DNA of 64,000 nucleotides from Blattamonas nauphoetae (GCA_033064195.1 JARBJD010000017.1:372001-436000); one strand, 5' to 3'. Counted from the stretch's first letter, positions 23,536 to 35,430 are shown. Notes: generated by a model from the sequence alone, not told the origin. A program made the numbers and translations.

Positions 23536-26009
23536 ATCTGATCAACACACCCATCGCATCATGTGAGAGTCCTCTCTTTTCTTTCAGGATCTCTTATCAC
23601 GTTATTTGACTTCAAATATCCATTTAATACTATCCTTGTCTGACTTTCAGTCATTTTCTTCTTTGTAGAAGTAAAATTCGTGGAGATCCGCTCGACTGAA
23701 CATTCACTCTCCTCTTCTCTGTCCATGACTACAAACTCCTTTGATAGATGCAAATCTCGCAGTGATCGTTTGCACTTCCATTCTTTTTTACCATTTTATC
23801 TGTGTTTTTCTGTTCATTAGTTTGGAATAGATGTCTTATTCAAACTCGAAATGGTTATTGATGCTTTTCCAAAATCAATCGTTCGATTCATCTTCTTTTA
23901 TAAATCTGTTGTGACTGGCCACATCTTTCACTTTATTCACTCGCCATTCGACAATAAGTTGCCGATCCTCACCATCCTCTCGTCCACCTCATGAAAATCG
24001 TCCACCAATTGATGGCAATGTCACAATTCAACAACCATTCTTCTTCATCCTGCAATGTCCAGGGCAAATGAGATCACCGATCACGGAGCATAGCTCTCCC
24101 AAGGACCAAAAAATGCACGCATCCTCACGTCATTGAATGAAGACAAACATCTCTTCTCACTTCACAGCAGCTCACTATCAATGCGCTTCTCACAGCACAT
24201 AACGCAATCGGATACAATTTCCTGATAGCATCTTCTCTGACAACGACCGAAGAGAAGAGGCTCGTTTCTTCATTTGGACCCCCGATTTTGTCCTGTCCTT
24301 TATATCACCACCTGGATGGTGTTTCACAAACGACACTTAACCTCGTTTTTCCTCTGATAGTGAGCTCAGACATGAAAGACAACATGGACACAATCCCATC
24401 GACTATTCTCTGCAACAAGCTGATATCAGCTTTTAACAGCCTGTCCCACGGTCGAGCCACAATTGGTAACCGTCTCGACTTGTGTTTCGAACAATCTGAC
24501 CGGACCTGACCCAACCACGGCCACCCAAAATGGTGTGTCGTCATGGACAACACTTCTTTTTGGGACGGCGACAGAAAAAGTGTAGAGTCTACTTCATGAA
24601 AGCATAATATCAAATATCAACGGCGACGGGCGTTTCATCGTCCAGAACTCGACTTTCACAACATCAACTGCTTCAGACACTGAATGCTGTTTCACCAACT
24701 GTTAAACCACATCCATATCTCACTCATTTCATCACCGCACCCCTTCTATTTCTGACATTAGGCACTCTCCTCATCACTCCGCCATAAACATATTCTTTAA
24801 GATCGCACTCATCCACCTGATCCACGTTGAAATATGTCTACTATTCGGTCTTTTTTCATCACTGCTCTGAAAGATTATGTTTTATGTCATTTGGCTTCGG
24901 AAATGAGACCATCACCCATCCTAGATCTATTCTTCGTGATGAAGGAAAACAGCGATTTGAAAACGAGGAACATCTGTGAGAAGATGACAAAGAATTTGTC
25001 GATCAGGAGAAGTTGGGGGAAAAGACATCAGGAAGAGAACGAGAGACATGTCGGGGAAGAAGACAGGATTGTTGGAGAGAATGTACTGGACGAATCAAGC
25101 TGTGGGGGCAGTGTCACGTTCTCTGCCTCTTCTTTCCCAAATTGTGAACCAACAAGCTCGTCTCTCATCGACACCACACGGTCTGGACCAACATTTCTCC
25201 TTCGTTCATCACATGAACTCTGAACCAGCCTCGCTCTCTCGATGTGTCGATCCTGTTGTCGGTTTATCTCACAATCACTTCTCTCTGCTTCAAAATATCT
25301 CCGACCACTGCAGAGAATGGAATGGGCGCCATTATCATCATGGCAGGCCGGTTGAACGTTATCTCGTTTTCTTCCACTGCGAATGAATGTGTAGTCTTTC
25401 ATGATCTGTCACAGACGACGTCCGCCACCCCGACACTTCTCACCTCTCATCAGAGTTTGCGGAGCTGCGAGTGGAACAATCAGCAGTGGTACAACAGGAA
25501 ACATTCACAATGCCGACTTCACGGTGTCTTCTGCAGCGAATGGAGGAGAAAACTCCGCCATACCTACAGATGGACGGCTCTCCATCCGAACATCATTGAC
25601 TGCGTGCACAGTCCCATCGAATGGGGAGCGACATTCTCAACCACGTCTCTCGTTCGATTCGAAGATTGTGAACACTGCCCAATCAGGAAAATTCCTCTTC
25701 CCTTCAGTGTGTCTGGAGTATGTCGTTGCTGGCATAGGAACGATCGAAACGATGGGAGAAACAGTTGAGATCAACGCATGCGATGTCAATATTTCCACAT
25801 CAACAACAATCACACCTGCACTGTTCACAGCAAGATCCTCAGCCATGACAGCCACAACCACGTTACGAGATCCTCAGAAGGGTGTTCCTTCAATGCCAAG
25901 TTGTGTGGTGGAGAATGGGTCAGCGACTTCGTCTTCACACCCACCAATGGGACAACACAGATGGGACATGGCCGAGGAGCGAGTGAGATGTGTGGGATTA
26001 TACCCGCCT

Positions 26010-26165
26010 GTTCCATCCTACCCACGATCGTCAGCTCCATCCTCCCCACGATCGCCAGCTCCTTCCTCCCCACGATCGTCAGCTCCATCCTCCCCACGAT
26101 CGCCAGCTCCATCCTCCCCACGATCGCCTGTTCCATCCTCCCCACGATCGCCTGCTCTATCCTCT
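26010..26165 (+). repeat. 24-base tandem repeat (~6.5 copies)
   Basis: Units of the type CCATCCTCCCCACGATCGCC plus AGCT, differing at C/T and A/T positions, encode P-(S/A)-S-S-P-R-S-P on the plus strand. Because 24 is a multiple of three, other frames and the minus strand are open too. Each unit carries a CGATCG palindrome. Confidence 0.85.
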
Positions 26166-26942
26166 CCAGGTTTCTTACGTTCAATGGATGAAATCAACCG
26201 TATTCTCACTCGATCGTGTGCCGTCTGTCCCGACCCAGCTTAAGAAAGTGTTTTCAAATAGATGGAGTTTGCTTGCTTCGTCACAAGTCCATCCGGACCC
26301 TTCTAACATCTTTTTAATTCTCTCTTCCGTAACATTTCATCGGAAACAAGAGTGTTCGAGATGAGTCTTTTGTGATCAACCCTCAATATAATTTTCCTCA
26401 TCGAAGTCGTTGGTTTTCAGGATTTTTCACAAAACCAAGCCAATATTCATCCTAAAATGCAATATTATCATTGGAAATAACAAAAAATCGCAAATTTCTC
26501 TCATTTTCAGAATAGGACAAGAAAAAGTGGAGGACGGACAGAAAGCGAGGAGGACAGGACAACTACTCATCATAAGACCTCACTCTCTCACGCAGATCCG
26601 CCTGCACGTTCAACTCAGACTCTCCTTCCAACTTGGAGTAGCCTTCTCTTCGCCGAAACATCAAGTGTACAAATGGAACAGCGATGAAAATCCTCACTTT
26701 CACACCGTAACAAGCTCCTCTCACACACTCTCTCAGCAGAGACTCGATGGAGAAAGTGTTGGTGAGTATAACAACAGATCTCTCCAACCTTCCTCCGACA
26801 GTTCATCCAGCTGTCTCTCCATCCCCAGTCACTCTCTCTGTGATCACCCAAAAACCACCTGCCACGTCAACACAACAAACGTTGGGACAAAGTTGTGGTC
26901 AACGCGCACACGGCGCATACGGAGGCACACCAACAGCATTAT

Positions 26943-27068
26943 CAGAATCGGTTGTGTCCATGTGCACAAGCAGTCTGTGCACGAATCTCTGTTCGTGGAG
27001 GGTGATCACTCTTCTCGAACAGGGAAACGCGCACAAACTGCTTGTCAACATGGACACAACCGACTCTG
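26943..27068. repeat. 126-base near-palindrome (inverted duplication)
   Basis: The two halves are reverse complements with roughly 12 differences in 67 positions, meeting at GTGATCAC (27002-27009) with no spacer. Each arm encodes the same peptide word, LLV(H/N)MDTTDSD, one on each strand. A third, single copy occurs at ~30468-30535 (LLVHMNQTESN, minus strand). No transposon ends are seen around it. Confidence 0.75.
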
Positions 27069-28244
27069 ACCACTTCCTCTTCTCCGACGTAAAAATGCTG
27101 CATATACGCCTCCACAGCGGCCTTCTTTTTGACTCTCTCGAAGAATCCTCACCTGATGGAGGACAGCGATTCACTCAACGATTCCATGACAGTGTTGGTG
27201 TTGCATGCTCATCTCCGTCCACCGACTATTGTTGATTCACTTCTCCCTCAGAACTTGTCCAAACTCCTCCTCACTCATCCAATCGTCTCTACTACTCTTC
27301 TGTTCTTCTTTCTCACCTCTGTGTTGCCCCCTGCTCGAACGGAATCTTGCCAGATTGTAGATGACGACCCAGCATTTCCATGAACCTTCTCGACATCATG
27401 ACGACGCTTCGACGGATGCTTCAAAACAGAGACAAAAGCACTCATCTTCGAGCCGATTATCCACAACCCCACACTCGACACAAGCATCGTCGACTTTTTC
27501 CGATCCACCAAATCTCGTCGTACCTCTTCACTGACTTCGACGCATGTTTCTACTTGACGATGGAGACTGTCTTGCCAATTCCAACATTCTGTCACAACCG
27601 CCAACGGTGTCGACACCTTCTCCGATGCAGGACGGCAGGTTGCACACAGATTAATTTCATGCCATGGCTTTTGTTGTTTCCACAACCGTCATTCGACTAT
27701 AGTGCGAAACAATGTGAAAAAGTGACAATGAAGAGAAAATGGAAGCCAAAAAAGAAATGGAGTCAAGACTTCACGAAATGTTCTTCGGGGGATTTCTTCA
27801 ATACGTTTCCCAAAAAACTGAACTCTCAACTCAAATGAAGAAAACAATTAAACTTACCAACCCTCGATTGTCTGGAATCGTTCCTCCACTCGAACTTTCA
27901 ACAAAACCTGCCCACGAAACAGACTCTGCAGCCTTCATTTGAGCAACGTCACAGTCCATCGTTCTTCCAGTTTCCAAAATCGGAGATGGACCAATTGGCG
28001 TGAACTGAAGATGTTTCCATTCAAGTCAAAGACGATGATTCATCATCTTTTCGATACGGGTTGAACGGAAGATTAATTTCATTGGAAGACTCGAGTTCAA
28101 TTTCATCGCACAGTGGGTTGTTTCATGATGGGGACGAACCGTCGAGAGTGGGATACACCGTCCTCGAATTGTTGAGACTTTCTGGGTCGTCTTTCGCCCC
28201 ACAAAGACTGACAGCCATCGAAGCACTTTTAAACACATTCAGAC

Positions 28245-28676
28245 GTGCATGGTCGGCTGAACTTAATTCTGATCATCGGAAATCTATCATTCCATCTCCG
28301 TCACGAAAAGAAACTGTCTCGCCAATCACGACCTTCCTCGCATTTGACGGAGTTCTTCTCTTCCGATGGTGTTTGGACAACAAATATGAATATTGTTTGG
28401 ATGAGGATTCGCACCATCTGTGCATTGTGTGGGGTGAGCGATGAAAGTGTTGAAGAAATGGACTTTGATGAGAAGACGTGTGTGGAGTTGATGGAAGACG
28501 ATCAGAACGTCATGCTTCTCTTCGACATCAAAACAAAGGAAGGAGAGGAATACGAAAAGAAACAGGAAGAGGAGAACAACACGGCGAATTACGACGATGA
28601 GAAGGAGTCTGATCTGGCAGAGCTTTTGAAAGTGGATGCGATTACAGTATTTCTGGAGACAGGGATTCTGGAGTGA
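28245..28676 (+). pseudogene. Acidic open frame, possible gene remnant
   Basis: 143-codon frame whose second half reads like a real protein: EEMDFDEKTCVELMEDDQNV, LLFDIKTKEGEEYEKK and DLAELLKVDAITVFLETGI. The LLFDIKTK word resembles LLFDVKML in the 30.2-31.0 kb frame, suggesting the same family. The stop lies 20 bases before the 30-base tandem repeat. No start or partner exons are convincing. Confidence 0.3.
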
Positions 28677-28696
28677 TTTACTGTTCTCCTTTCTCT

Positions 28697-28846
28697 GGAC
28701 GTGCCTGTCCACCATCTGCTCTCTCGGGACGTGCCTGTCCACCATCTGCTCTCTCGGGACGTGCCTGTCCACCATCTGCTCTCTCGGGACGTGCCTGTCC
28801 ACCATCTGCTCTCTCGGGACCTGCCTGTCCACCATCTGCTCTCTCT
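28697..28846. repeat. Five tandem 30-base repeats
   Basis: Unit GGACGTGCCTGTCCACCATC plus TGCTCTCTCG, five copies; the last has one C-for-G change and copies are otherwise identical, so it is recent or homogenised. As 30 is divisible by three, several frames on both strands are open across it; these overlapping frames should not be read as genes. Confidence 0.92.
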
Positions 28847-28849
28847 CCT

Positions 28850-30060
28850 CTTCCTCTTCGCAAGATTCTCCAAGTCTTGGGCGAAGACAATCCTGAAATG
28901 CTGGAGGTTGATTGAGGAAGTCAAGAAGACAGCTTTTGAGGAAACACCCAAACGGAACAACACAGAACTAGAACCCTCTCTGCCGACTCGGAGGCCTCAG
29001 ACTGTTCATTCTCCTTCTCGGACGGAACTCGGTTCAAGAGTCATCCATCTTTGTAAAATTGTCAACGAACGTCCTCTGCTTCATTCTTCTCCCCGGATTG
29101 TTCGTCTCATCAAGTCTGATTCGGTCACTGGTGTCTCTCTCGTACTCCCATCCCAAACCCACCAGAGCCACAGGAGAAGAAGACTGGGGATGTGGAAGAT
29201 GTCATCTTTGAAACGAATGATGATGGAGAGAACCTGATGGAGTCCCTTGTTCTCATGGAGGATTTGGAGAACAACCCATTCACCTTGCTTGAGGTGTTCG
29301 TCTCGCACACTTTTGGATTTTTGGGGGCTCTCCGCAAGTCCCACGCAGGAAGTGTCAGCCAACTCAGTTCCGCAAATCCAGCCCCTCCTCACCCAGCTCT
29401 ATCATCCAACATATCCGCAATCAGTGAATTCCTCTTCTCCCCGTGTTCATCCCTAACTCCTCCACGGTTGTATCATTCCTCTCTTCATCTCTCGAGCTCC
29501 TTCAACCACTCTCTCCTTCCAAGCGCGACCAGACAGTCAAGATTGTTGTCCCAGTTCTGAACCCAATATTCATCTCGTCACCCACGGAAGAATCATTCGG
29601 TCTCATCGATCGTCATCTCCGCTCTCTCCGCCCGTACACAGATTCCATCCTCGCCACCCAATCAACCCAACTGAAAAAGACTCCGTATCTCGGAACATAC
29701 AACTCAGACCCGTTTCTCCTCCTGGACCAAACCCCACCGATCCCTTAAGACACTCACGCCGGGCTGAGGACACTCTACCCGACAACCCACACTCGTCGTG
29801 TCCGGCTCTCGTCTCTACATAATGCCTGGAGACTTGCACTGAACACGCTTGTCGTTATGGACAAGTTGCATCTGCATGTGACGAGACAAACGTACGACAC
29901 AGCAGCAGATCTGATTCTGGCGATGGTTTCAGCCGCCTCTCCGTCGGTGAAACCGGCCCAGGTGCAAAACCTGTTCGTTTTGTTTGAAACGACCTCATTT
30001 CCTCATTTTGATTCCTCATATTTGTTCATGTCGGGTACTGAAACGAACGAAGAGTGAAGT
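28850..30060 (+). pseudogene. Broken helical host gene remnant
   Basis: Successive plus-strand frames in different phases read as helical, HEAT-like protein: MESLVLMEDLENNPFTLLEV (~29.24 kb), LIDRHLRSLRPYTDSILATQ (~29.61 kb), and TYDTAADLILAMVSAASPSV (~29.9 kb). Stops and phase changes without good splice signals separate them, so it is probably a decayed gene. Family not recognised. Confidence 0.35.
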
Positions 30061-30226
30061 GAATGGGTGAACATGAATCCACAAGTGTTTGAGTGGAGAG
30101 CATTCCGATGTTATCGATTTAAACCGTCTTGTTCTTTGTCATCTTCCAGTTCCGATAGGTTCTCCTCCTTGCCTTGTCCACCAATCGCGCGTTTCTCCTC
30201 AGCCTCCTCCACATCAATCAGATCTT

Positions 30227-30997
30227 CTACACCGGCTGATATTCTCTGCTGAATTCCATCAAGGGGATCAATTTGGAAGCTATCGGACGGAGAATCAGGA
30301 CTTGTCGAGTGTAGTCCGCGATGTGTTGGTTGTTGTGGCACGAGATCATTTCTGCTGAGTCTTCGAGACACTCTTCAAGTAACGGAATATGAAAGCGGTG
30401 AACGCGCACACGGCGCATGCGGAGGCACACAAACAGCATTTTCACATCAAAGAGGAGGTATATGTTAGATTCTGTTTGGTTCATGTGGACAAGTAGCTTG
30501 CGTGCGAACCCCTGATTGAGAAGGGTGATCGCTGCCTCGTCAAAATTTCTGAGAAGCCAATGGAGGCACTGCTGGCGTGTTGTAATACCTTCTAAATATG
30601 ATTTCCGTCTCATCGGAATCGGTTCAAAATCGACAATTAATGTCGTCCAGTGTGGAAGAACATTCAGCCACAGCTGTCGACAACGAAAATCTGACACAAC
30701 CCAGCTGTTGGTCAGACATTGAAAAATAGCAGTTAGAACACCTTGCCATATTGTGTTGGGGTTCTCTCGATCATTTACCCACTCCTGGATAAATACTGAA
30801 AACCGCTGTGATTCTCCCGCCAGTCGACATTCGAACTTACGTTGAACATCTCCGGTGTTAGGACAGAGGTTTGGGTGCAGCTGAAACTGTTCAGGTTCAA
30901 AGATGTACTGTCTGGATGCATACATGAAATTCATCGCTTCGGTGATAAGGTCTTTACTGGAACTGTACCGAACCAACGGTTCGGTCCTAGACATCAT
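30227..30997 (-). pseudogene. 256-codon open frame of a local multigene family
   Basis: The longest coherent frame in the accessory tract. It contains YIFEPEQFQLHPNLCPNTGD, FQCLTNSWVVSDFRC, LWLNVLPHWTTLIVDFEPI and ARKLLVHMNQTESNIYLLFD. The last part is repeated, in decayed form, at 26.9-27.1 kb on both strands. No domain recognised. It may be the 3' part of a larger gene, as no convincing start or upstream exon is seen. Confidence 0.4.
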
Positions 30998-31241
30998 AAG
31001 GCATCACAAGACACATACATTCAAGAGATGAGAAAGTTCTGGCCTCGATCTGACCCGTGACTCCGTTTCTGGAGGGTCGAAGTCAAAACTGTGACTCAAT
31101 TATCAGATTATGTGATGCGGAAAAGTTGAATAGTGAGCTGAAAAATGAACAAGAAGATATCAATCTTCTTGAATTGTTCCAGATTGACTGTGTAATGCTG
31201 TTTTGAAGAAACACAGAAGAACTTCAGAGGAAGATTCTCAC

Positions 31242-32832
31242 TCATTCGAAGAAGGTTACCCTCTGGTTTAGAAATGGATCGTCAACGTACATTTTTGGCG
31301 CTCCGATCTTCTTTCCTCGCCAAGACGAGTGCTCCCTCTCGAGAAAGTTATGGAACGGGAGAGCGAGAACACCTTCGAGACCGGAAGCCTTGTTAGCTGT
31401 TGCAAACCTCATCGCTGTCTGTTGAGCAGTGTATTCGTCCACGTTTTTTGGATCAGTAGCCATTTGGGCAGCGAGTAATGCGATCGCTGCTTCCCCATCT
31501 TCCTTCTCGAGCAGCTTCTGTTCCTGAGCGATGGCAGTTGCATACGAAACAGCGGATGTTTTGGCAAACCCAACATCTTCTCCTGAGAACTGGACAAGAC
31601 GACGGAGAGCAAACTTAGGCTCCCCGCCCTGGATCATGCGTGTGGTGTAGTACAGCGTGGCATCGGGATCGTTCCCGCGGGCTGATTTGTGCACAGCAGA
31701 GATGATGTTGTAGTGGCTCTCGCCGTGTCGATCGTGGAAGGTGTGCATGGCGAGAGATGCGTCGCAGTCGGAAGGGTCGAGGGTAATGCAAGGATGGTAG
31801 GGAGAGGAGCAGGGAGGTTCTGATTGCTGCGAAGGAGGGGCATCTCGTGCTCGTTTCTCGCCTTCGTTGATTTCCGTTGACTGTTGTGCACTTGCGATTT
31901 GGACACCAGCCTCTGAGTTGTCGATCCCAATGTCCACCTTCAGCATGTTCCACTGCTCCGCCACTCGCTTCTTTCGGTCCTCGAACTTTCTTCGTGCAAT
32001 CATTTCCAACATTCCCAACGCACTTCGGCAGTCTCCATTGCTTCTTCCAACAATCAGTTCGAGAACCTCATCATTGGTCTCAAAGCGAAGACACCCACAC
32101 ACAGGACAACAAACAAAACAATTCGACAGATTGAGGGAGGGATTGGTATGGGAAAGCTGGAGGACACGAGGAAGGGACGGCTGATGTGACGCGGCAGCAT
32201 CACGTGGCGGATAGGGGTTGGAACTGAGGCTCGACAATCCTCTCCAAAGGACAGATTTGAGATCCTCTGACCCAATTTCTTGAAAATGAAGAACAGTACA
32301 CTTGTCTACAAGCGGTCGGTGGAGAACGAAAGATGGATCCTCCGTTGTTGCTCCAATGAGAATGATAATTTGTTTTTCAATCATGCCAACAAGCTGCTCC
32401 TGCAGTTTCTTGCTAAGTTGATGGATTTCATCCACAAATAGTATTGTTTGAATCCCAGAATCATCGATGTGCTTTTGTGCTTCTTTCAGAACAGAACGAA
32501 TGAATTGCGTGTTCGCTGTGATTGCTGACACTTTAACAAAGTACTTTTTGGAGTTCAGTGATGCGATATGGGCAAATGTCGTTTTCCCACATCCTGGCGG
32601 TCCGTGAATGAGTGTTGATGGAAGAGTGTCCGATTCAAGACGGGCTCTGAGATTTCGATTGTCTGAGAGAAATTTCTGTTGACCAACAAATTGAGAAAGT
32701 GAAGAAGGACGGAGCTTTGAAGCCTGAGAAGTGAGAAAAGTGAAATGTTTAATTCAGACGAATATGGCAGACTAGAGGAGTTTCTGGATCGAGTTTCGGT
32801 TTTGCATTGGGATGAGAAAAAAATCGATCCAT
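31242..32832 (-). CDS. WRNIP1: WRNIP1/RarA-type AAA+ ATPase
   Basis: Two exons (31242-32723, 32773-32832; intron 49 bases), 513 aa. Splicing gives PLASKLRPSSLSQFVGQ, the family entry motif. Then come Walker A HGPPGCGKTTFAHIA, Walker B ILFVDEIHQL, sensor-1 region LIGATTEDPSFVL, and in the C-terminal half HKSARGNDPDATLYYTTRMI, GEDVGFA and YVDDPFL, all typical of WRNIP1/RarA/MgsA. These clamp-loader relatives act at stalled replication forks. A Cys-rich insertion (CFVCCPVCGC) sits after the AAA core and is not usual for the family. There is no UBZ finger; the N-terminus is only ~20 residues (MDRFFSHPN). Confidence 0.92.
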
Positions 32833-33019
32833 TGACTTTTAGGTATGGGAAAAATTGAAATGGGAGTGAGGGCGTCGTTTAAAAATGTTGACTCGATCTC
32901 ATTTCTGTCTCGAGTCTATCGCGATCTCTGCTGCAAGTGGTAGGGACTTTAGGAAAACGGAGAGTATGGCTGAAAACCAAAAGAAAAAATGTCAAAAAGA
33001 AGATGGTGGAAGAGAAAAA

Positions 33020-35430
33020 TCAGAGAAACTCCGAGTATTGATACTGTGTCCAATTAGAGCATCGTGAAAGTGAGATCCCGGACTTGAAGTGTGTATTCTC
33101 GCCCAGTTCTGGATCGTCCATCAGTTGACACAGGAGGAGATACCCTTCGAGGACAACCGAAGCACGGAACCGCTGTTGATCGCTGGCGATGTTTACCGAA
33201 TGACGAAGCTCAGTCTGCAGGAGATCGTGGGTGGCTGTGGGATAGTCACGGCGTCCGCGCTCGGCGAGAAGAGCCCAGCACTCGTCATTGCGCAGACCAG
33301 CACCCATCCGCTTCAAGATCTGGTTGTCGACAGACGCTGCTGCTTCGACGATGGGGAGGACAGCTTCGATTGGTTTGGTATCTCTAGACGACGTGGCTGA
33401 CCCGACGAGTAGAGTTTCGTCTGTGTTCATTAACTTCAGAATCTCCGACAGGTTCTTCAGTTCCTGATTCGAGCAATGTCTGTGCGTTATGCAAAAATGA
33501 GAAAATGAGTGTCTGCCAATCTCGGGTCTTTTTCCGGGACTTTTTTGGGACTTGGTCGGGACTTCCGGGACTTTTGACCGGGACCTGTCCCGGGACCATG
33601 GGACAGTCGGGACATTTCGGGACCAATTGGGACCGACTGAATAAATGATGAGTCGGATCTTACACATTCTTCTTTCGCATCTTTGAGTTATTATCACTTG
33701 ATTATCGTGTCACTTCATTGAATTGAAATACTGGTGCAAAAATAAAAAAGTTTACGCGATGTGAATGATCGAGATGCAAACAGACGTGAAAGAGTCCGCC
33801 ACATTCGCAGTTGGAACGAAAAGGAGCGAACTGTTTGCACCACAACCTCGCCTCCTTCACACAGTCTGAAATTCCGAGCCTATGCGAATTGATAAATCCC
33901 TCTATCGCAGTTGAGAGCAGAGAGTTTTGTGTGAGAGACAAGAAGAACTGGGCGATGGAGAGGAGAGAGAACGAGCAGAGACCGAAAGTGCGCAATCCAT
34001 TGTGTCCAGCGATTTCAGTGCTCGCTCTTTCTGTGGAATTCGAGAAGACTCGGTTGCGCAACAATTTCAGAGTGTTCTGGGTGTCGGCTACCCAAAACGC
34101 GACTAAAGCAGACACAACAGAAGCAGAGACGGTGTCGGCGGCATCGAGATGAACGTGTCTGATGCTTCGAGATCCGACATGATTAAGTGATGTTCGAGGA
34201 TGTGGAGCAGCAGAGGAAAGACGCTCGAGCGGATCGCGTCTGAGGACGAAGGAAGAAGACATGAGATGAAGTAGAGTGCGTCTTTCACAGGCAGTGGATT
34301 GGTGACAGTGTGTGGATGGCAGAGAGGATCATATTGTGAGGCATGTGCCAAAAAACATTCCCTCCAAAATGTCAACCACGAACATTACAATCTCATCGCA
34401 TCTGGATTATCTGCTTCCATCACAGAATGCAGGAAGAGCTCCATCAACTTCGCTCCCTTTTCCGATCTTCTGATTATACAGCACACACAGCGACTGTTCG
34501 ACTCTGAACCGACTTTGCCGAGCCGCAAGCTGCGGTGAGGGGATGAGAGTGTTTTGCGTCATTTTGATCACTTTTGGGTGTGTGGGGGGACTACACTCGC
34601 GCAGCAACTTCTCCGCTTTGTCCAGCATGGTCAGGACGTCTCTGATGTCCTCCTCTTCGTCCGCTTCAATCTCGCTCAGACGTCTTCGATTGGAACGGAG
34701 ATGGGAGAAGAGACGACAAAACACCGTGTAGGAGAGTCGGTGTTGACCGCTGACTCGGTTCATAAGCAATCTGTGTAAGTTTCACGAATGACGAGCGAAG
34801 GTCAGAAATTCGTTTTCTGATGATTCTTTGCAGGTGGTCGAGTTTGGTGCTTCGGATTTGCAGATGCTTTCTTCATTCTATTGATCCGTTCCTGAGGGAG
34901 ATCTGAACAGTGAGCGACGAGTTGACGACAGATGTGGTGTCCGTTGGATTTGAGAAGCGTCGACGTGATCTCAGCGAAAAATGATTCATTGATAGATAGT
35001 GCGGCGACACTGTGCGCAGACAAGAACGAGACACGATTGTTGATGTCGGAGATCGCGGGAAACTTCATCCACCAGAAGGAGACACGCTGGGCGGGAAGTG
35101 GAAGAAGAGAGATGGACTCGGTTGTCACCGAAGAGCACCTAGGAGGCATCGAGCGAGCTGACGATTTCTTGTCCACCTGATGAATGGAGAAAAGTGAATT
35201 CGATCCGACGATCGTCATTGATGGATGAAGCGACACAGGAACTCAAAGTAAAAGTTCCGGAGATGTGATGGAAGAGGGAGGAGCGTTGAGCACCGAGATT
35301 GCATGTTCTTCAACGAAACATTCTTCTGATTCTGTGAGCACAGGAGAGAGACACGCCTTCCAAGCAAAGGACAGAATTTGGTACGACAGTCAACCACAAT
35401 CATCTCAATCGAATCTACCACATTCCTCCG
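33020..35430 (-). pseudogene. Broken helical host gene
   Basis: Five minus-strand pieces in different phases: FWWMKFPAISDINNRVSFLS (35.1 kb), EIEADEEEDIRDVLTMLDKA (34.65 kb), DALYFISCLLPSSSDAIRSS (34.26 kb), SLLSIAQFFLSLTQNSLLST (33.95 kb), and ILKRMGAGLRNDECWALLAE (33.27 kb). They look like parts of one alpha-solenoid protein in order, but junctions lack clean GT/AG sites and stops intervene. It could be a poorly spliced real gene. Family not recognised. Confidence 0.35.
33523..33634. repeat. GGGAC-word cluster
   Basis: About ten GGGAC or GGGACC words in 110 bases with irregular spacing, including the inverted pair around GGGACCTGTCCCGGGACC. It can fold on itself. It lies inside the broken minus-strand gene. 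Confidence 0.7.

Larger units (their letters stand above)
22680..26260 (+). pseudogene. Remnants of large repetitive beta-helix-like host protein(s)
   Basis: Broken plus-strand frames carry strand-turn type sequence rich in Ser, Thr, Asn and Gly: MNISECSGSTIITIKDRDE and LCGWETNLIQIEG near 22.83-23.0 kb, and VVAGIGTIETMGETVEINA with CDVNIS near 25.7-25.8 kb. Such rungs resemble parallel beta-helix (pectin-lyase-like) repeats of large protist surface proteins; that is inference from composition. Frames are interrupted many times (23.2-24.3 kb has almost no open frame), so no intact gene is present. The 3' end runs into the 24-base PSSPRSPA repeat. Confidence 0.4.
22506..31241. other. 8.7-kb gene-poor accessory tract
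   Basis: No gene with a recognisable domain from SYF2 to the WRNIP1-like gene. It contains short open frames that change frame and strand, tandem repeats, a near-palindrome, and repeated peptide motifs shared between 26.9-27.1 and 30.4-30.5 kb. This looks like a graveyard of host multigene-family members. Parts without an entry of their own (22506-22680, 26260-26900, 27240-28240, 30060-30226, 30998-31241) show nothing I can name. Confidence 0.6.

Noticed and set aside
28636-28963. Several overlapping Cys/Pro-rich or RESRWWTGTS-type frames over the 30-base repeat
   Set aside because: All are artefacts of a repeat whose length is a multiple of three.
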